DNA of 59,435 bases from JBQTKD01 sp052389435 (GCA_052389435.1 JBQTIB010000130.1:1-59435), one strand, 5' to 3'; numbered from the stretch's first letter, positions 48,449-58,654 are shown. The notes: a model not told the origin generated them from the sequence alone. Numbers and translations: made by a program.

Positions 48449-49183
48449 CTACGCGGCGGACTCGATGGCGGCCTGCGAGCTCTTGACCAGCGTGCGCAGG
48501 TCGAGCATGGCCCGCGTGTGCAGCTGGCTGATGCGCGATTCGGTCACGCCGAGCACCTTGCCGATCTCGGCCAGGGTGAAGCCCTCGTAGTAGTAGAGCG
48601 CGACGATGATCTGATCCCGCTCGCGCAGCTGACGCACGTGGCGCAGCAGCAGCTTGCGGACGGCCTCGTCCTCCAGGGCCTCCCCGGGCGCGGCGGCGTT
48701 GTCGACGACCATCAGGTCGTCGGTGGCCGCGACCGAGGTGTAGGAGACCTTGGCGTAGAGGTCGCGCAGTTCGTTCACGCGGATGCCGAGCTCCTCGGCG
48801 ACCTCCTCCTCGGTCGGCATCCGGTCCAGCCGCGCCTGCAGGAGCTGGTGGGCTTTTTCGATGGCGCGGATCTTGTCCCGGACAGATCGGGGAACCCAGT
48901 CCGCGGCCCGCAGCGCGTCGATCATGGCGCCCTTGATGCGCGGCACCGCGTAGGTCTGGAACTCCAGGCCGCGGGACAGGTCGAACTTCTCGATGGCGTC
49001 CATGAGGCCGAACACGCCCTCGGAGACGAGGTCGGCGACGTCGACCGTCTGGGGCAGGCCGGAACGGACGCGGCCGGCCACGTACTTCACCAGCGGCGCG
49101 TACTGCATGACGAGGCGGTTGCGCAGGTCCGGGGAGCCGGTTGCGCGGTACTCGCGCCACAGCTCGTGGGTCTCGACGGACAC
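48449..49183 (-). CDS. whiG: WhiG/FliA-type sigma factor
   Basis: A 244-aa sigma factor of the sigma-28 class. Region 2 (residues 14-90): NRLVMQYAPLVKYVAGRV, DLVSEGVFGLMDAIEKFD, FQTYAVPRIKGAMIDALRA, then DWVPRSVR. Region 3 spans about 100-150, and region 4 contains ALYYYEGFTLAEIGKVLGVT and ESRISQLHTRAM. There is no region 1. In Streptomyces WhiG commits aerial hyphae to sporulation and is held by RsiG-c-di-GMP; in other bacteria FliA drives motility genes. GTG 49183 follows AGGAGG at 5 nt. An inverted repeat lies 87 bp upstream (49270). Confidence 0.9.
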   Translation of the reverse strand: MSVETHELWREYRATGSPDLRNRLVMQYAPLVKYVAGRVRSGLPQTVDVADLVSEGVFGLMDAIEKFDLSRGLEFQTYAVPRIKGAMIDALRAADWVPRSVRDKIRAIEKAHQLLQARLDRMPTEEEVAEELGIRVNELRDLYAKVSYTSVAATDDLMVVDNAAAPGEALEDEAVRKLLLRHVRQLRERDQIIVALYYYEGFTLAEIGKVLGVTESRISQLHTRAMLDLRTLVKSSQAAIESAA

Positions 49184-49269
49184 GGTTGCCTCCTGGCCTT
49201 GCGAACGCGGGGATGACTCGAATGTAGGCAGCCGCAAGCGCAATAAAAGGGGTCCGGGAAAGGTCTGGA

Positions 49270-49299
49270 CGAACGGCTGAGGCGGCCCTCAACCGTTCG
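49270..49299 (-). promoter_or_regulatory. CGAACGG-N16-CCGTTCG inverted repeat before sigma gene
   Basis: Arms CGAACGG (49270-49276) and CCGTTCG (49293-49299), spacer 16 bp, 87-116 bp upstream of the sigma start. The same arms and spacer occur at 20591-20622 at a matching distance from another operon; read on the reverse strand both begin CGAACGG(C/T)TGAG. The surrounding 49184-49479 region is otherwise empty and also serves the divergent gene at 49480. Confidence 0.5.
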
Positions 49300-49479
49300 G
49301 GCCCGGCCCAAAACTCTGGACCGATCGGGCGAAACCGAAGGGGCCTCTCGTGCGTCTGACCCTTCGTAGGCGGGTAGAACCTCACCGCCTCAGGCATGAG
49401 TTTCGACGCGTGCACGGCATGCGCGGCTCATCACCCGAACTGCCCAATCCGGGCCCAGCGGCGCAAAGAGAGGCCTACC

Positions 49480-49716
49480 GTGACGGACATGGCGATTGAA
49501 GAGAGCCCGATCTACGAACTGCTGATCCGCGACATGGGCAGTCCGATCCTGTCTCCGGCGATGGACTGCTCCTACGCGGCCGTCATCGAGATGGCCGGAT
49601 ACGCGTCCGCCCGTTCGGCCGAGCCCGCTGCGGCTTCGGTCCCGGCGCCGTCGAAGCTCACCCCGCGTGCGGCCCAGAAGCCGCTCGCCTCGGTGGCTCG
49701 CAAGAACGCCAGCTAG
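49480..49716 (+). CDS. Hypothetical protein, 78 aa
   Basis: A 78-aa protein. GTG 49480 is preceded by AGAGAGG at 6 nt; ATG 49489 is an alternative. The N-terminal half (EESPIYELLIRDMGSPILSP then AMDCSYAAVIEMAGYASA) looks structured; the C-terminal half is Ala/Pro/Lys-rich. There is no signal or membrane segment and no recognised family. It is divergent from the sigma gene and has a strong terminator, so it is transcribed as a single gene. Confidence 0.6.
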   Translation: MTDMAIEESPIYELLIRDMGSPILSPAMDCSYAAVIEMAGYASARSAEPAAASVPAPSKLTPRAAQKPLASVARKNAS

Positions 49717-49780
49717 ACCCGGACCTCCGGACCGATCGGCGCGCTGCTGGGTGGCGCGCCGCCCGGCTGGATCCTGCGTC

Positions 49781-49827
49781 GACGCCGCACAGTCCTGAGG
49801 GGGCGCTGTGCGGCGTCTGCGTGTTTT
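49781..49827 (+). terminator. Intrinsic terminator with T tract
   Basis: A perfect 12-bp stem GACGCCGCACAG (49781-49792) / CTGTGCGGCGTC (49806-49817) with a 13-nt loop, then TGCGTGTTTTCT. It ends the 78-aa gene and stands 77 nt before the gltA start. Confidence 0.85.
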
Positions 49828-49903
49828 CTGGGTTCAACGCGACGGGAACGCAACCGTACGGCCCGAAGTTGTCCCACCAGGGTGCATAGGAAAGACTGCA
49901 TCC

Positions 49904-51259
<1,356 letters not shown>

Positions 51260-51271
51260 TCGGCCACCGCG

Positions 51272-51302
51272 ACAGGCCCGGACTCACAGAGTCCGGGCCT
51301 GT
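51272..51302 (+). terminator. Terminator after gltA
   Basis: A perfect 14-bp stem ACAGGCCCGGACTC (51272-51285) / GAGTCCGGGCCTGT (51289-51302) with an ACA loop, followed by TCGCGTTC. Confidence 0.88.
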
Positions 51303-51366
51303 TCGCGTTCCGCGCGTGGAGCGGGGCGGTGCGGTCCCCGACAGAGGTCGCAGCCACAACGGAGAA

Positions 51367-51400
51367 GACCGGATCCCCCTTCGTGGTGGGGGACCCGGTC
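51367..51400 (-). terminator. Terminator for the 139-aa gene
   Basis: GACCGG-A-TCCCCC (51367-51379) pairs with GGGGGA-C-CCGGTC (51388-51400), one mismatch, 8-nt loop; 30 nt beyond the reverse-strand stop at 51430. It could also back up gltA termination. Confidence 0.7.
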
Positions 51401-51429
51401 TGTGAGTCTCTGCGCCTCGTGGGCTCGAG

Positions 51430-51849
51430 CTACTTGCTGACCTCGACGTTGACCTTCTTGGCGGTCGCCTTGGTGACGGTGACGGTGTACTTGCCGATCT
51501 TCGCGGCCTTGCCGGTCTTCAGTGCGTAGGACTTCTTGGCGACGGTGACGGTCGCGCCCTTGGCGTTGGCCTTGGTCGCAGTCAGGGCCAGGCCACCGAC
51601 CTTGCCGGCCTTGCCGACGGTGAGGGCGCCCGCGGTCGCGGCCACCTCTTCGGGAACAGTCTCGGTCGGAGCGGCGGTGTCGGCCGGAGGAGCGGCGTTG
51701 AGGTCGGTCGCGCCGACGTCGGTGCTGCTCTCCGAGCTCACCGGCTCGATTTCTTCGCCACCGTTGCTCAGCGTGCCGAAGATGAGTGCGGCGGCAGCGA
51801 TGCCACCGACCAGCGGGATGATCGGGCTATTGGCGAGAGACGTCTTCAT
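51430..51849 (-). CDS. Exported Lys/Thr/Val-rich protein, unknown
   Basis: A 139-aa protein with an N-terminal hydrophobic segment (about 8-26), an acidic Ser/Glu/Pro linker (31-70) and a C-terminal half of short beta repeats rich in Lys, Val, Thr and Ala (GALTVGKAGKVGGLALTATK, KIGKYTVTVTKATAKK). No family recognised. The ATG has no ribosome site, while TACTAT stands 6 nt before it, so the message may be leaderless. Single gene with its own terminator. Confidence 0.65.
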   Translation of the reverse strand: MKTSLANSPIIPLVGGIAAAALIFGTLSNGGEEIEPVSSESSTDVGATDLNAAPPADTAAPTETVPEEVAATAGALTVGKAGKVGGLALTATKANAKGATVTVAKKSYALKTGKAAKIGKYTVTVTKATAKKVNVEVSK

Positions 51850-51855
51850 GCGTCG

Positions 51856-51861
51856 ATAGTA
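51856..51861 (-). promoter_or_regulatory. -10 element placing transcription start at the ATG
   Basis: TACTAT on the reverse strand ends 6 nt before the ATG at 51849. With usual spacing, transcription would start at the A of the start codon, giving a leaderless mRNA. TTCTGT, 17 bp further upstream, is a poor -35 match. Confidence 0.4.
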
Positions 51862-52011
51862 GGACAACCGGCTGCAACACAGAAGAAGTTGCCAAAGCGG
51901 TAGGAACCCTTGGAAGTCAAGCACCACGCGTAAAACGGCGTGGTGAAAGTCGCGTTGTCTGGTATCTCACGGCAGCCGACGGGGCTTCGCCCGCCACGGG
52001 CCCCGAGTCGA

Positions 52012-52740
52012 TCAAGGTGAAACGACGTCGACCAGCACGGCCGTGACGTTGTCCGGCCCCCCGGCCGCGAGCGCGGCCTCGACCAGCGCATCGACGGCCT
52101 TCGACGGATCCGGCTCGCGTCGCAGGATTTCCGTCAACAGCGGGTGGCGCACGGGGCCGTGCAGGCCGTCGGTGCACACCAGGTACCGGTCCCCGGCGAG
52201 CGGCTTGTTCATCCAGATGTCCGGAGTCGTGTCCGGGATCGCGTGCAGTACGCGAGTAATCACGTTCCGTCGCGGATAGTCGAGGGCGGCCTCGGGATCG
52301 AGCAGTCCGCGGTCCACCATCTCCTGCACTTCGGAGTGGTCCACCGTCAGCTGCTCGAGTTCGCCCGCGCGGAGGCGGTAGATCCGCGAGTCCCCGATGT
52401 TGACCGTCAGCATCATTCCCGCCGCCTTGTCGGTGCCGACGACGAGCGCGCTCAGGGTGGTGGCCATCCCGGTCCGCCGGGGCTCCTCGCGCTGGGCCGC
52501 CGCGATCGCCGCGCGGGCCTCGCGGACCGCGGCCAGCACCTCCCGCGGGCCGCGGACGGGCGCTTGCGCGAGGCGCTCCATCGCCGCGGCGGCGAGGGAG
52601 CTCGCCAGATCGCCGGCCCGGTGCCCCCCGACGCCGTCGGCGACGGCGAACACCGTCGGACCCGACACGAGGGCGTCTTCGTTTCCGGCCCGCACCAACC
52701 CGACGTGGGTCCGCGCGGCGCAGCGGAGCTCGACCGTCAA
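52012..52740 (-). CDS. PP2C-family Ser/Thr protein phosphatase
   Basis: A 242-aa PPM phosphatase. Metal and catalytic motifs are in order: RAGNEDALV (17-25), AVADGVGGHRAGD (about 33-45), NIGDSRIYRLRAGEL, CTDGLHG, GGPDNVTAVLV. No membrane segment follows, unlike PstP, so it is a soluble PP2C. The probable start is TTG 52740, which overlaps the TGA of the reductase gene (TTGA); no ATG or GTG fits the domain start. It is the downstream gene of an fprA-phosphatase pair. Confidence 0.87.
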   Translation of the reverse strand: MTVELRCAARTHVGLVRAGNEDALVSGPTVFAVADGVGGHRAGDLASSLAAAAMERLAQAPVRGPREVLAAVREARAAIAAAQREEPRRTGMATTLSALVVGTDKAAGMMLTVNIGDSRIYRLRAGELEQLTVDHSEVQEMVDRGLLDPEAALDYPRRNVITRVLHAIPDTTPDIWMNKPLAGDRYLVCTDGLHGPVRHPLLTEILRREPDPSKAVDALVEAALAAGGPDNVTAVLVDVVSP

Positions 52741-54104
52741 GGCGCCACCCGGGCGGCCGTCGCGACCGCCAGCAGTTCGTCCACGGTGCACAGTTTCACG
52801 CGCGGGCGCCCGAACGGTTCGCCCGCGCTCGTCTCGTGCCGATCGATGGACCGCCAGTCGGCCTCCTCGACCAGGTGCGGCTGACGGTCCCGCAGCCAGG
52901 AGGAGAGCTCGGCGAGGCGGGCGTCGTCGGCGTCTGGACGGTCCGCGGCTCCCAGATCGACGAGCAGCGCCTCGGCCGTCTCCTGCGCGTCCTTGCGGTT
53001 GGTGCCGATCACGCCCGACGGGCCGCGGCGGATCCAGCCGGTCACGTACTCGCGGTCCCCGCCGAGGACCCGGCCGCCCTCGTTCGGGATGACCGCGCGG
53101 TCGGGATCGAACGGCACGTCGGGCAGCGGCACGGCGCGGTACCCGACGGCCCGCACCACCAGCCCCGCCTCGAGCGTCTCGCGGCCGCCGTTGTCCACGG
53201 CGCGCACGGTGCCGTCGGCGCCGGCGACGAGGTCGTTGGAGCCGACGACGACCTCGGCGACCCGCAGGTCGGAGCCGGGAAGCAGTTCGATCGGCGACCG
53301 GGCGAAGCGCAGCACGATGCGCCGGGGTCGCCCGGTGGGCGGGTGGTCGTCCTGGAGCCGGTGCAGCGCCTCGATGTTGGTCCGCACGACGTGGCTCGAC
53401 GCGGCGAGAACGTCCGGGTCGATCGTGGACAGGTCCCACTCGACGACCGCGTCGACGTTCTCGATCTCGCCGAGTTCGCGCAGCTCCGGAGTGGTGAAGG
53501 AGGCCTCGAGCGGTCCGCGCCGGGCGAGCACGATCACCTCGCGGACCGAGGAGGCCCGCAGGGCGTCGATGGCGTGGTCCGCGGTGTCGGTCTTGGCGAG
53601 CACGTCCGGCTCGGTCACCAGCATGCGCGCGACGTCGATCGCGACGTTGCCGGCGCCGATCACGACCACCCGCTCGGTGTCGAGCCCGACCTGTACGTCC
53701 CGGAAGTCGGGGTGGCCGTTGTACCAGCCGACCACGTCGGTGGCGGCGATGCTCCCGGGGAGGTCCTCGCCCGGCACCCGCAGCGGGTTGTCCCGCTGCG
53801 CGCCGACGGCGTAGACGACCGCGTCGTAGTGGGCGAGCAGTTCGGCGCGGGTCAGGTCTGTGCCGAGCTCGACGTTGCCGAAGAACCGGTACCGCGGGTG
53901 GTCCGCGGTGCGCGCGAACGCCGAACTGACGCTCTTGATCTTGGGGTGGTCCGGCGCGACGCCCGAGCGCACCAACCCCCACGGGGTCGGAAGCTTTTCG
54001 ATCATGTCGACGTAGACCTCGGGCGCCTCGGCTCGAAGGAGCGCCGTGGCGGCGTAGAACCCCGCCGGCCCCGATCCGATCACTGCGACACATGCACGCT
54101 GCAT
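52737..54104 (-). CDS. fprA: FprA-type ferredoxin/adrenodoxin-like NADP+ reductase
   Basis: A 455-aa FAD enzyme related to mitochondrial adrenodoxin reductase and mycobacterial FprA, passing electrons from NADPH to ferredoxins. FAD site: VAVIGSGPAGFYAATALLR (6-24) and the PTPWGLVRSGVAPDHPKIK loop. NADP site: VVVIGAGNVAIDVARML near 147-163. C-terminal ATG-like motif: RRGPSGVIGTNRKDAQETAE. Full length for the family. It may serve cytochrome P450 or iron-sulfur partners not in the window. Its stop overlaps the phosphatase start. Confidence 0.93.
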   Translation of the reverse strand: MQRACVAVIGSGPAGFYAATALLRAEAPEVYVDMIEKLPTPWGLVRSGVAPDHPKIKSVSSAFARTADHPRYRFFGNVELGTDLTRAELLAHYDAVVYAVGAQRDNPLRVPGEDLPGSIAATDVVGWYNGHPDFRDVQVGLDTERVVVIGAGNVAIDVARMLVTEPDVLAKTDTADHAIDALRASSVREVIVLARRGPLEASFTTPELRELGEIENVDAVVEWDLSTIDPDVLAASSHVVRTNIEALHRLQDDHPPTGRPRRIVLRFARSPIELLPGSDLRVAEVVVGSNDLVAGADGTVRAVDNGGRETLEAGLVVRAVGYRAVPLPDVPFDPDRAVIPNEGGRVLGGDREYVTGWIRRGPSGVIGTNRKDAQETAEALLVDLGAADRPDADDARLAELSSWLRDRQPHLVEEADWRSIDRHETSAGEPFGRPRVKLCTVDELLAVATAARVAP

Positions 54105-54323
54105 CCGGGCCTCCGAAACCGTCCGGTGCGAGCGGACGACGAGCGCAGAGCGTTCTCGGTCCCAACCTAGCGCGGCCGGGCGTCGGCCCGGGGCAGCCGC
54201 TTGCCCACGGCCGCGTAAAGGACCGCTGCCCGACCCCTGTCGTGCTTGGCAGGGGCTGGGCGAATCGCCCGCGACGAGCGATCATCTCGGGACGAACCGC
54301 GTCCAGCCGCCCGGGGGTTATCG

Positions 54324-56960
54324 GTGTCCGTCCAACGTGCCGTGGTCGCCGTGAGCCTCGGGTGCCTGCTGCTGCCCGGCGCCGTGGCGTCCGCGGCCGA
54401 CCGAGCCGCCCGTCCGGTGGACGGACCCGCGAGCGGCGCCGTGCAGACGGTGCTCTCCGGAGGGATCGGCGACGGGGGCCCGGCGGCCGAGGCGCTGGTG
54501 AACGCCCGCCACGTCTACCGCACCGCGGCCGGCGAGCTGCAGTTCTGGGACTTCTACGCTCAGGCGTGGCGGCAGCGGACCGCATCCGGGTCGATCGTCC
54601 CCGCGCCGGTCCCGGCCCTGCCCGCGTCGGCGCGCACCGGCGGCGAGTTCAACGCCGCGTCGCCGGAAACCGACTCGATTCTCGACGCCTGGGCCGTCGA
54701 CGGCGGCGCCCTCTACCTCTACGGCGAGCAGTACGACTACCGGCTGATCCGCGTCCGCGGTACCAAGGCCGCGATCGTCTGGTCCGGACGGTCCCAGTTC
54801 CCAGCCCTGTTGGCCGTCCGCTCGGACGGAACCTTCGTGGTCAACCGCGTCGGCAGCGACGAGGCGCCGGACGGCACCACGGTCGCGCTGAGTCCCGACG
54901 GCTCGACCGCGACCGTTCTCCTTGACCACCGCAGCAGGCTCGCCCATCTCGGCCCCGACGGGACGCTGGTGGCGCAGCCGCTCGTCGAGGAGACCTTCAA
55001 CGGCGAGCCCGTGGGTCGCGGCGTCATCGAACGCCGGCTGCCAGACGGGACCGTCGAAACCGTGGCGGGTACCGGCGGCGGGGCTTCCTCGGCGGACGGT
55101 ACGAGCGCGACCGACGCGGTCGTCGCGCCGGTCGCCCTGGCGATCTCCCCGGACGGGACGCGCGTGGTCTACGCGGAGCAGTCCACCGCGGCCGGCAACG
55201 AGGACAGCGTGCGGATCCGCACCTTCGAGGTGGGCGGCGTCCTCGCCACCGTTGCCGGCGCCGGTGGCTACGGCCAGACGGCGTGCGCCGAACGACAGGT
55301 GCTCGTGCTGCGGTCCGAGGCGGATGCGGTGACCGTCGGCTGCGGCGGTCTGCGGAGCTATTCCTACGACGGCAGCGACCGGCCGACCGGCGGATCGGTG
55401 GTCGCCGGAGTCAACGCCGCGCCGGGCCCGGCGGACTCGCCGAGTGGAACTCCGCTCGCGCGCGCGTTCCTCGGCCTCGTGCAAGACGTGGCCGTGGACC
55501 CGGTCACGGGAACGCCGGCGTTCGCGACCCGCGAGGGCGTCTACCGGGTGGAGGGCACCGGCGCAGCCGCCACGCTCGTGCGGATCCTTGCCACCGGGCT
55601 TCGCCCCTACCAGCCGAACTGGCGGGCGATCGCGCAGTACCCGGCGGGTGGGTACGTCGACGCCGACTACGCCCCCGACGGCACCCTCTTCCTGTACACC
55701 CCCTCCGTGCAGCCCGACGGCTCGGACGGTGCGGCGCAGCTCTATGCGCGCGGAGTCGACGGTTCCGTGCGCCCGCTCTCCAGCCCGACGAACGTCGAGT
55801 TCTCCGCCGGCCCGTTCGACCAGGCGCCCGCGGCGCTGGTCGAGTTGACCGGTGGACGCGTCGCGGCCTTTGCCGGGGGGCTGTACCTGACCCACGCCGC
55901 GCGGATCTACCGGCTGGAGCTGGGGACCGGTCTCATGACCTGGGTGGCCGGCGGTGGGTACACGACCATCGGCGAGGGGGGTGCGGCCAAGGCGGCTTCC
56001 CTCTACAACCTGGGATTCGTCGGCGTTCGTCCCGGCTCCGGGGAACTGCTCGTCGGGCAGGGCCACCTGTGGCGGATGGACGAGGCAGGCACCTTTCGCC
56101 GGGTCTCCGACCTGCAGTGGCTGGAGAACCGGCTACCCGACGTGGCCCAGATGCAGAGCTGGGTGTTCGCCCCGGACGGTGTGCTCTACGGCGCCTCGCC
56201 CTACTCGGGCGCCGTGTTCACCAGAACCTCCGACCGCCTCAAGCGGGTGGTGGCCGGCTGCCCCGTCGCCGAGAACCTGGCGTGCGTCGGCGCCGCGTTC
56301 ACCGGGCTGCGGATGGCCGGGCTGCCCGACGGCCGGCTGGTCCTGGCAGACGTGCCCGCTCCCACGGCTCGGGTGGCCTTGGTCCGTCCGATCTCGATCG
56401 GGTCGGCGTCCGCCCCCGCCTCGGTGGGGATCGGTTCGGCGGCAACGGTGAAGGGCCGCGTCCTGGCCGCGGACGGTCGCACCCCCCTGCCGGGCTTCGC
56501 GGTGGCACTGCAGGTCCGTCAGGTGGGCAAGACCGCGTGGTCGACGAAGACCACCGTGCGCAGCGGCCAGGACGGCGCCATCGCGGCGAGCTACGCCCCC
56601 ACCCGCAACGCCGAGTTCCGGTGGGCCGTCGTCGCCGGGGGAGTCGGCCGGACCCTTTCGGTCGCGGTGATCCCGAGGATCACGGCGGCGGCACCCAAGA
56701 CCGGGAAGGTCGGCAGGGCGCTGGGCATCTCCGCGACCCTCGCTCCGGTCCTGTCGGGACGAACGTTCAGCCTCCAGCAGTACACGTCCAAGGGCTGGAA
56801 GACCATCGCGACGAAGTCCACCGACTCCAAGAGCAAAGCCACCTTCACCATCAAGCCCGCCACTGCCGGGACGCTCACCTACCGCGTGTTGAGCAGCGCC
56901 GCCACCACCCAGGTCGCCGCCGGAAAGTCCAACACGTTGAAGATCGCGGTAGCCAAGTAG
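54324..56960 (+). CDS. Secreted NHL-like propeller protein with Ig-like C terminus
   Basis: An 878-aa exported protein. The signal ends ASAADR near residue 22. GGIGDGGPAAEALVNARHV (about 43-61) is the GDGGPA phrase of NHL/teneurin-type propeller blades, and further blade-like segments (VAGTGGGASSADGTSATDAV, VAGGGYTTIGEGGAAKAASL) recur through about residue 690. The last 190 residues form Ig-like or carbohydrate-binding-type beta domains with Lys/Thr/Ala repeats. Possibly an adhesive or enzyme-supporting surface protein. GTG 54324; an upstream in-frame extension of 26 codons lacks a signal-like start. Confidence 0.75.
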   Translation: MSVQRAVVAVSLGCLLLPGAVASAADRAARPVDGPASGAVQTVLSGGIGDGGPAAEALVNARHVYRTAAGELQFWDFYAQAWRQRTASGSIVPAPVPALPASARTGGEFNAASPETDSILDAWAVDGGALYLYGEQYDYRLIRVRGTKAAIVWSGRSQFPALLAVRSDGTFVVNRVGSDEAPDGTTVALSPDGSTATVLLDHRSRLAHLGPDGTLVAQPLVEETFNGEPVGRGVIERRLPDGTVETVAGTGGGASSADGTSATDAVVAPVALAISPDGTRVVYAEQSTAAGNEDSVRIRTFEVGGVLATVAGAGGYGQTACAERQVLVLRSEADAVTVGCGGLRSYSYDGSDRPTGGSVVAGVNAAPGPADSPSGTPLARAFLGLVQDVAVDPVTGTPAFATREGVYRVEGTGAAATLVRILATGLRPYQPNWRAIAQYPAGGYVDADYAPDGTLFLYTPSVQPDGSDGAAQLYARGVDGSVRPLSSPTNVEFSAGPFDQAPAALVELTGGRVAAFAGGLYLTHAARIYRLELGTGLMTWVAGGGYTTIGEGGAAKAASLYNLGFVGVRPGSGELLVGQGHLWRMDEAGTFRRVSDLQWLENRLPDVAQMQSWVFAPDGVLYGASPYSGAVFTRTSDRLKRVVAGCPVAENLACVGAAFTGLRMAGLPDGRLVLADVPAPTARVALVRPISIGSASAPASVGIGSAATVKGRVLAADGRTPLPGFAVALQVRQVGKTAWSTKTTVRSGQDGAIAASYAPTRNAEFRWAVVAGGVGRTLSVAVIPRITAAAPKTGKVGRALGISATLAPVLSGRTFSLQQYTSKGWKTIATKSTDSKSKATFTIKPATAGTLTYRVLSSAATTQVAAGKSNTLKIAVAK

Positions 56961-56991
56961 CGGCCGGGCCGGACGTGCAATCCTTGGCCAA

Positions 56992-57726
56992 GTGACCGCG
57001 CAGCCCGCCCAGGAGCCCACCCCCGAGGTGGCGGAGGAGTCCGACAAGCCGCCTTCGGGCGCCGACTACGGACTGCCGTGGGTGGGGCCGGGACACCGCG
57101 CGGACAAGATCCTGCTCTTCCTGATCGCGTTCAGCGGGCTGTTCCGGCTGGCCACGATGCCGTTGGTGCCGGTGCTGATCGCCGACCACACCGTGCTGCT
57201 CGCCCTCTTCCGCGGTTCGGCGACGGCCGTGGTGACGATGGGCGCCCAGGTCCGCACCGGCGAGGAGCACCTCGCGGTCGCCCTGTTCGCGGGCCTGATC
57301 GGGCTGATGATCTTCGACCCGGTCTTCTGGTGGGCCGGACGCCGGTGGGGTCAGAACGCGATCACCATGCTGCTCGGGCGATCGCGCAATCCCGAGAAGC
57401 AGTTGCGCCGCCTGCACCGGCTGACCGAGAAGTACGGCTGGCTCGCCGTGCTCACCGGGTACATCGGCCCGATTCCGGTGCCGTTGATCGCAGTCGCCGT
57501 CGGCTTCGGCGGCATGAAACTGCGGACCTACCTCATCCTGGACGCCATCGCGGCGATGCTGTGGCTGAGCCTGCTCGTCGCCCTCGGCTACTCGATCGGG
57601 CAGGACGCGATCGACGTCGTGGAGGCCATCGCCAAGTACGCGCTGTGGATCAGCATCGGGCTCGTCGTGGTCATCGTCGGCCGCCAGATCTGGTCGGCGA
57701 CGCGCACCGCGCCCGCTAGGAAATAG
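56992..57726 (+). CDS. DedA/VTT-family membrane protein
   Basis: A 244-aa protein with four or more membrane segments and the DedA-type motifs FDPVFWWAGRRWGQ (105-118), LTGYIGPIPVPLIAVAVGF (about 156-174) and a reentrant arrangement. DedA proteins include undecaprenyl-phosphate and phospholipid flippases. The classical F/YxxxR and GxxxPGxR motifs are altered here (YIGPIPVP), so substrate is unclear. GTG 56992. Its last 11 bp overlap, tail to tail, with the YihY-family gene on the other strand. Confidence 0.8.
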   Translation: MTAQPAQEPTPEVAEESDKPPSGADYGLPWVGPGHRADKILLFLIAFSGLFRLATMPLVPVLIADHTVLLALFRGSATAVVTMGAQVRTGEEHLAVALFAGLIGLMIFDPVFWWAGRRWGQNAITMLLGRSRNPEKQLRRLHRLTEKYGWLAVLTGYIGPIPVPLIAVAVGFGGMKLRTYLILDAIAAMLWLSLLVALGYSIGQDAIDVVEAIAKYALWISIGLVVVIVGRQIWSATRTAPARK

Positions 57727-58654
57727 GCACTGCGGTCCGCACCCGCTGGTCCTCCTCGAGGCGACGGGAGTCGGCGTAGGCCTGCAGGATGCGGCGATCG
57801 GCCGTCGTCGGCGAGTTCGGCACGAGCGAGCGCGGGTGGTAGTCCCGGGCCAACACCACGTTGAGCTGCATGCCCAGCAGGGTGATCTGCGCCTGCAGGT
57901 AGAACCACCACAGGATCGTGATGACCGTCGCGAACGTCCCGTAGGTGCTCTGGGCGCTCGACAGGTGCTGGGTGATGATCACCGAGGACAGCGTCTGGAG
58001 CAGCCAGAACGCGACGCCCGCGAGCAGGGCGCCCGGCATGACCTCGCGGAAGCCGACCTTGCGATCGGTCAGGATGCGGAAGGCGAGCAGGAACAGGCCG
58101 ACGTCGGCGGCGATCGCCGCGGCGATCCCGAGGGTGCGGCCCACGATGCCGAGGTCCGAACCGGCGAGGAATCCGATCAGGACGATGCTGACGAGCAGAC
58201 CGAGGCCGACCGAGCCGAGGGTGAGCAGGCTGCGCTTGACCTGCTCGACGGTCTTGGGCCGGGCGAAGACCGGCACCTCCCAGACCGCGTTGAACGCCTG
58301 CTGGGTGATCCGGACGACTGCCATGCCGCTCCACAGGGCGGCGCCGAGCCCGACGGTCAGGGCGAGCCAGTTGCCCTGCAGCGACTGCACCGACTCGGTG
58401 TCGAGCAGCGGCAGATAGCCGGCGACTTCTTCGAGCACACGGGCCCGATCCTCGTCGGGCAGGGCGTAGCCGAGCACCGTCATTCCCGCCATCAGCAGTG
58501 GGAAGAGGGAGAAGAACGCCCAGAACGCCATCGCGGCGGCCAGCGCGGGCGAGGAGTCCTCGCCGTACTTCTTTCCGGTGGCGACCGCGACGCCGAGCCA
58601 CCGGCGCTCGCGCTGGGCCTCGTCGAGACGCTTCTTGGCTTCGGCAACGTTCAT
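57716..58654 (-). CDS. YihY/BrkB-family membrane protein
   Basis: A 312-aa protein with six membrane segments and the family pattern: SSPALAAAMAFWAFFSLFPL (34-53), ALWSGMAVVRITQQAFNAVW, and SSAQSTYGTFATVITILWWF near 245-264 before LGMQLNVVLARDY. Once called ribonuclease BN or serum-resistance proteins, their real function is unsettled. ATG 58654 was chosen because the conserved part starts soon after; in-frame codons upstream lie in the promoter region of the divergent gene. It overlaps the DedA gene by 11 bp at the 3' ends. Confidence 0.85.
   Translation of the reverse strand: MNVAEAKKRLDEAQRERRWLGVAVATGKKYGEDSSPALAAAMAFWAFFSLFPLLMAGMTVLGYALPDEDRARVLEEVAGYLPLLDTESVQSLQGNWLALTVGLGAALWSGMAVVRITQQAFNAVWEVPVFARPKTVEQVKRSLLTLGSVGLGLLVSIVLIGFLAGSDLGIVGRTLGIAAAIAADVGLFLLAFRILTDRKVGFREVMPGALLAGVAFWLLQTLSSVIITQHLSSAQSTYGTFATVITILWWFYLQAQITLLGMQLNVVLARDYHPRSLVPNSPTTADRRILQAYADSRRLEEDQRVRTAVPIS

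Noticed and set aside
54318..54325. ACCGATAA on the reverse strand as a WhiG-type -10
   Set aside because: No TAAA-like element 15-16 bp upstream and it lies 214 bp before fprA, at the start of another gene.
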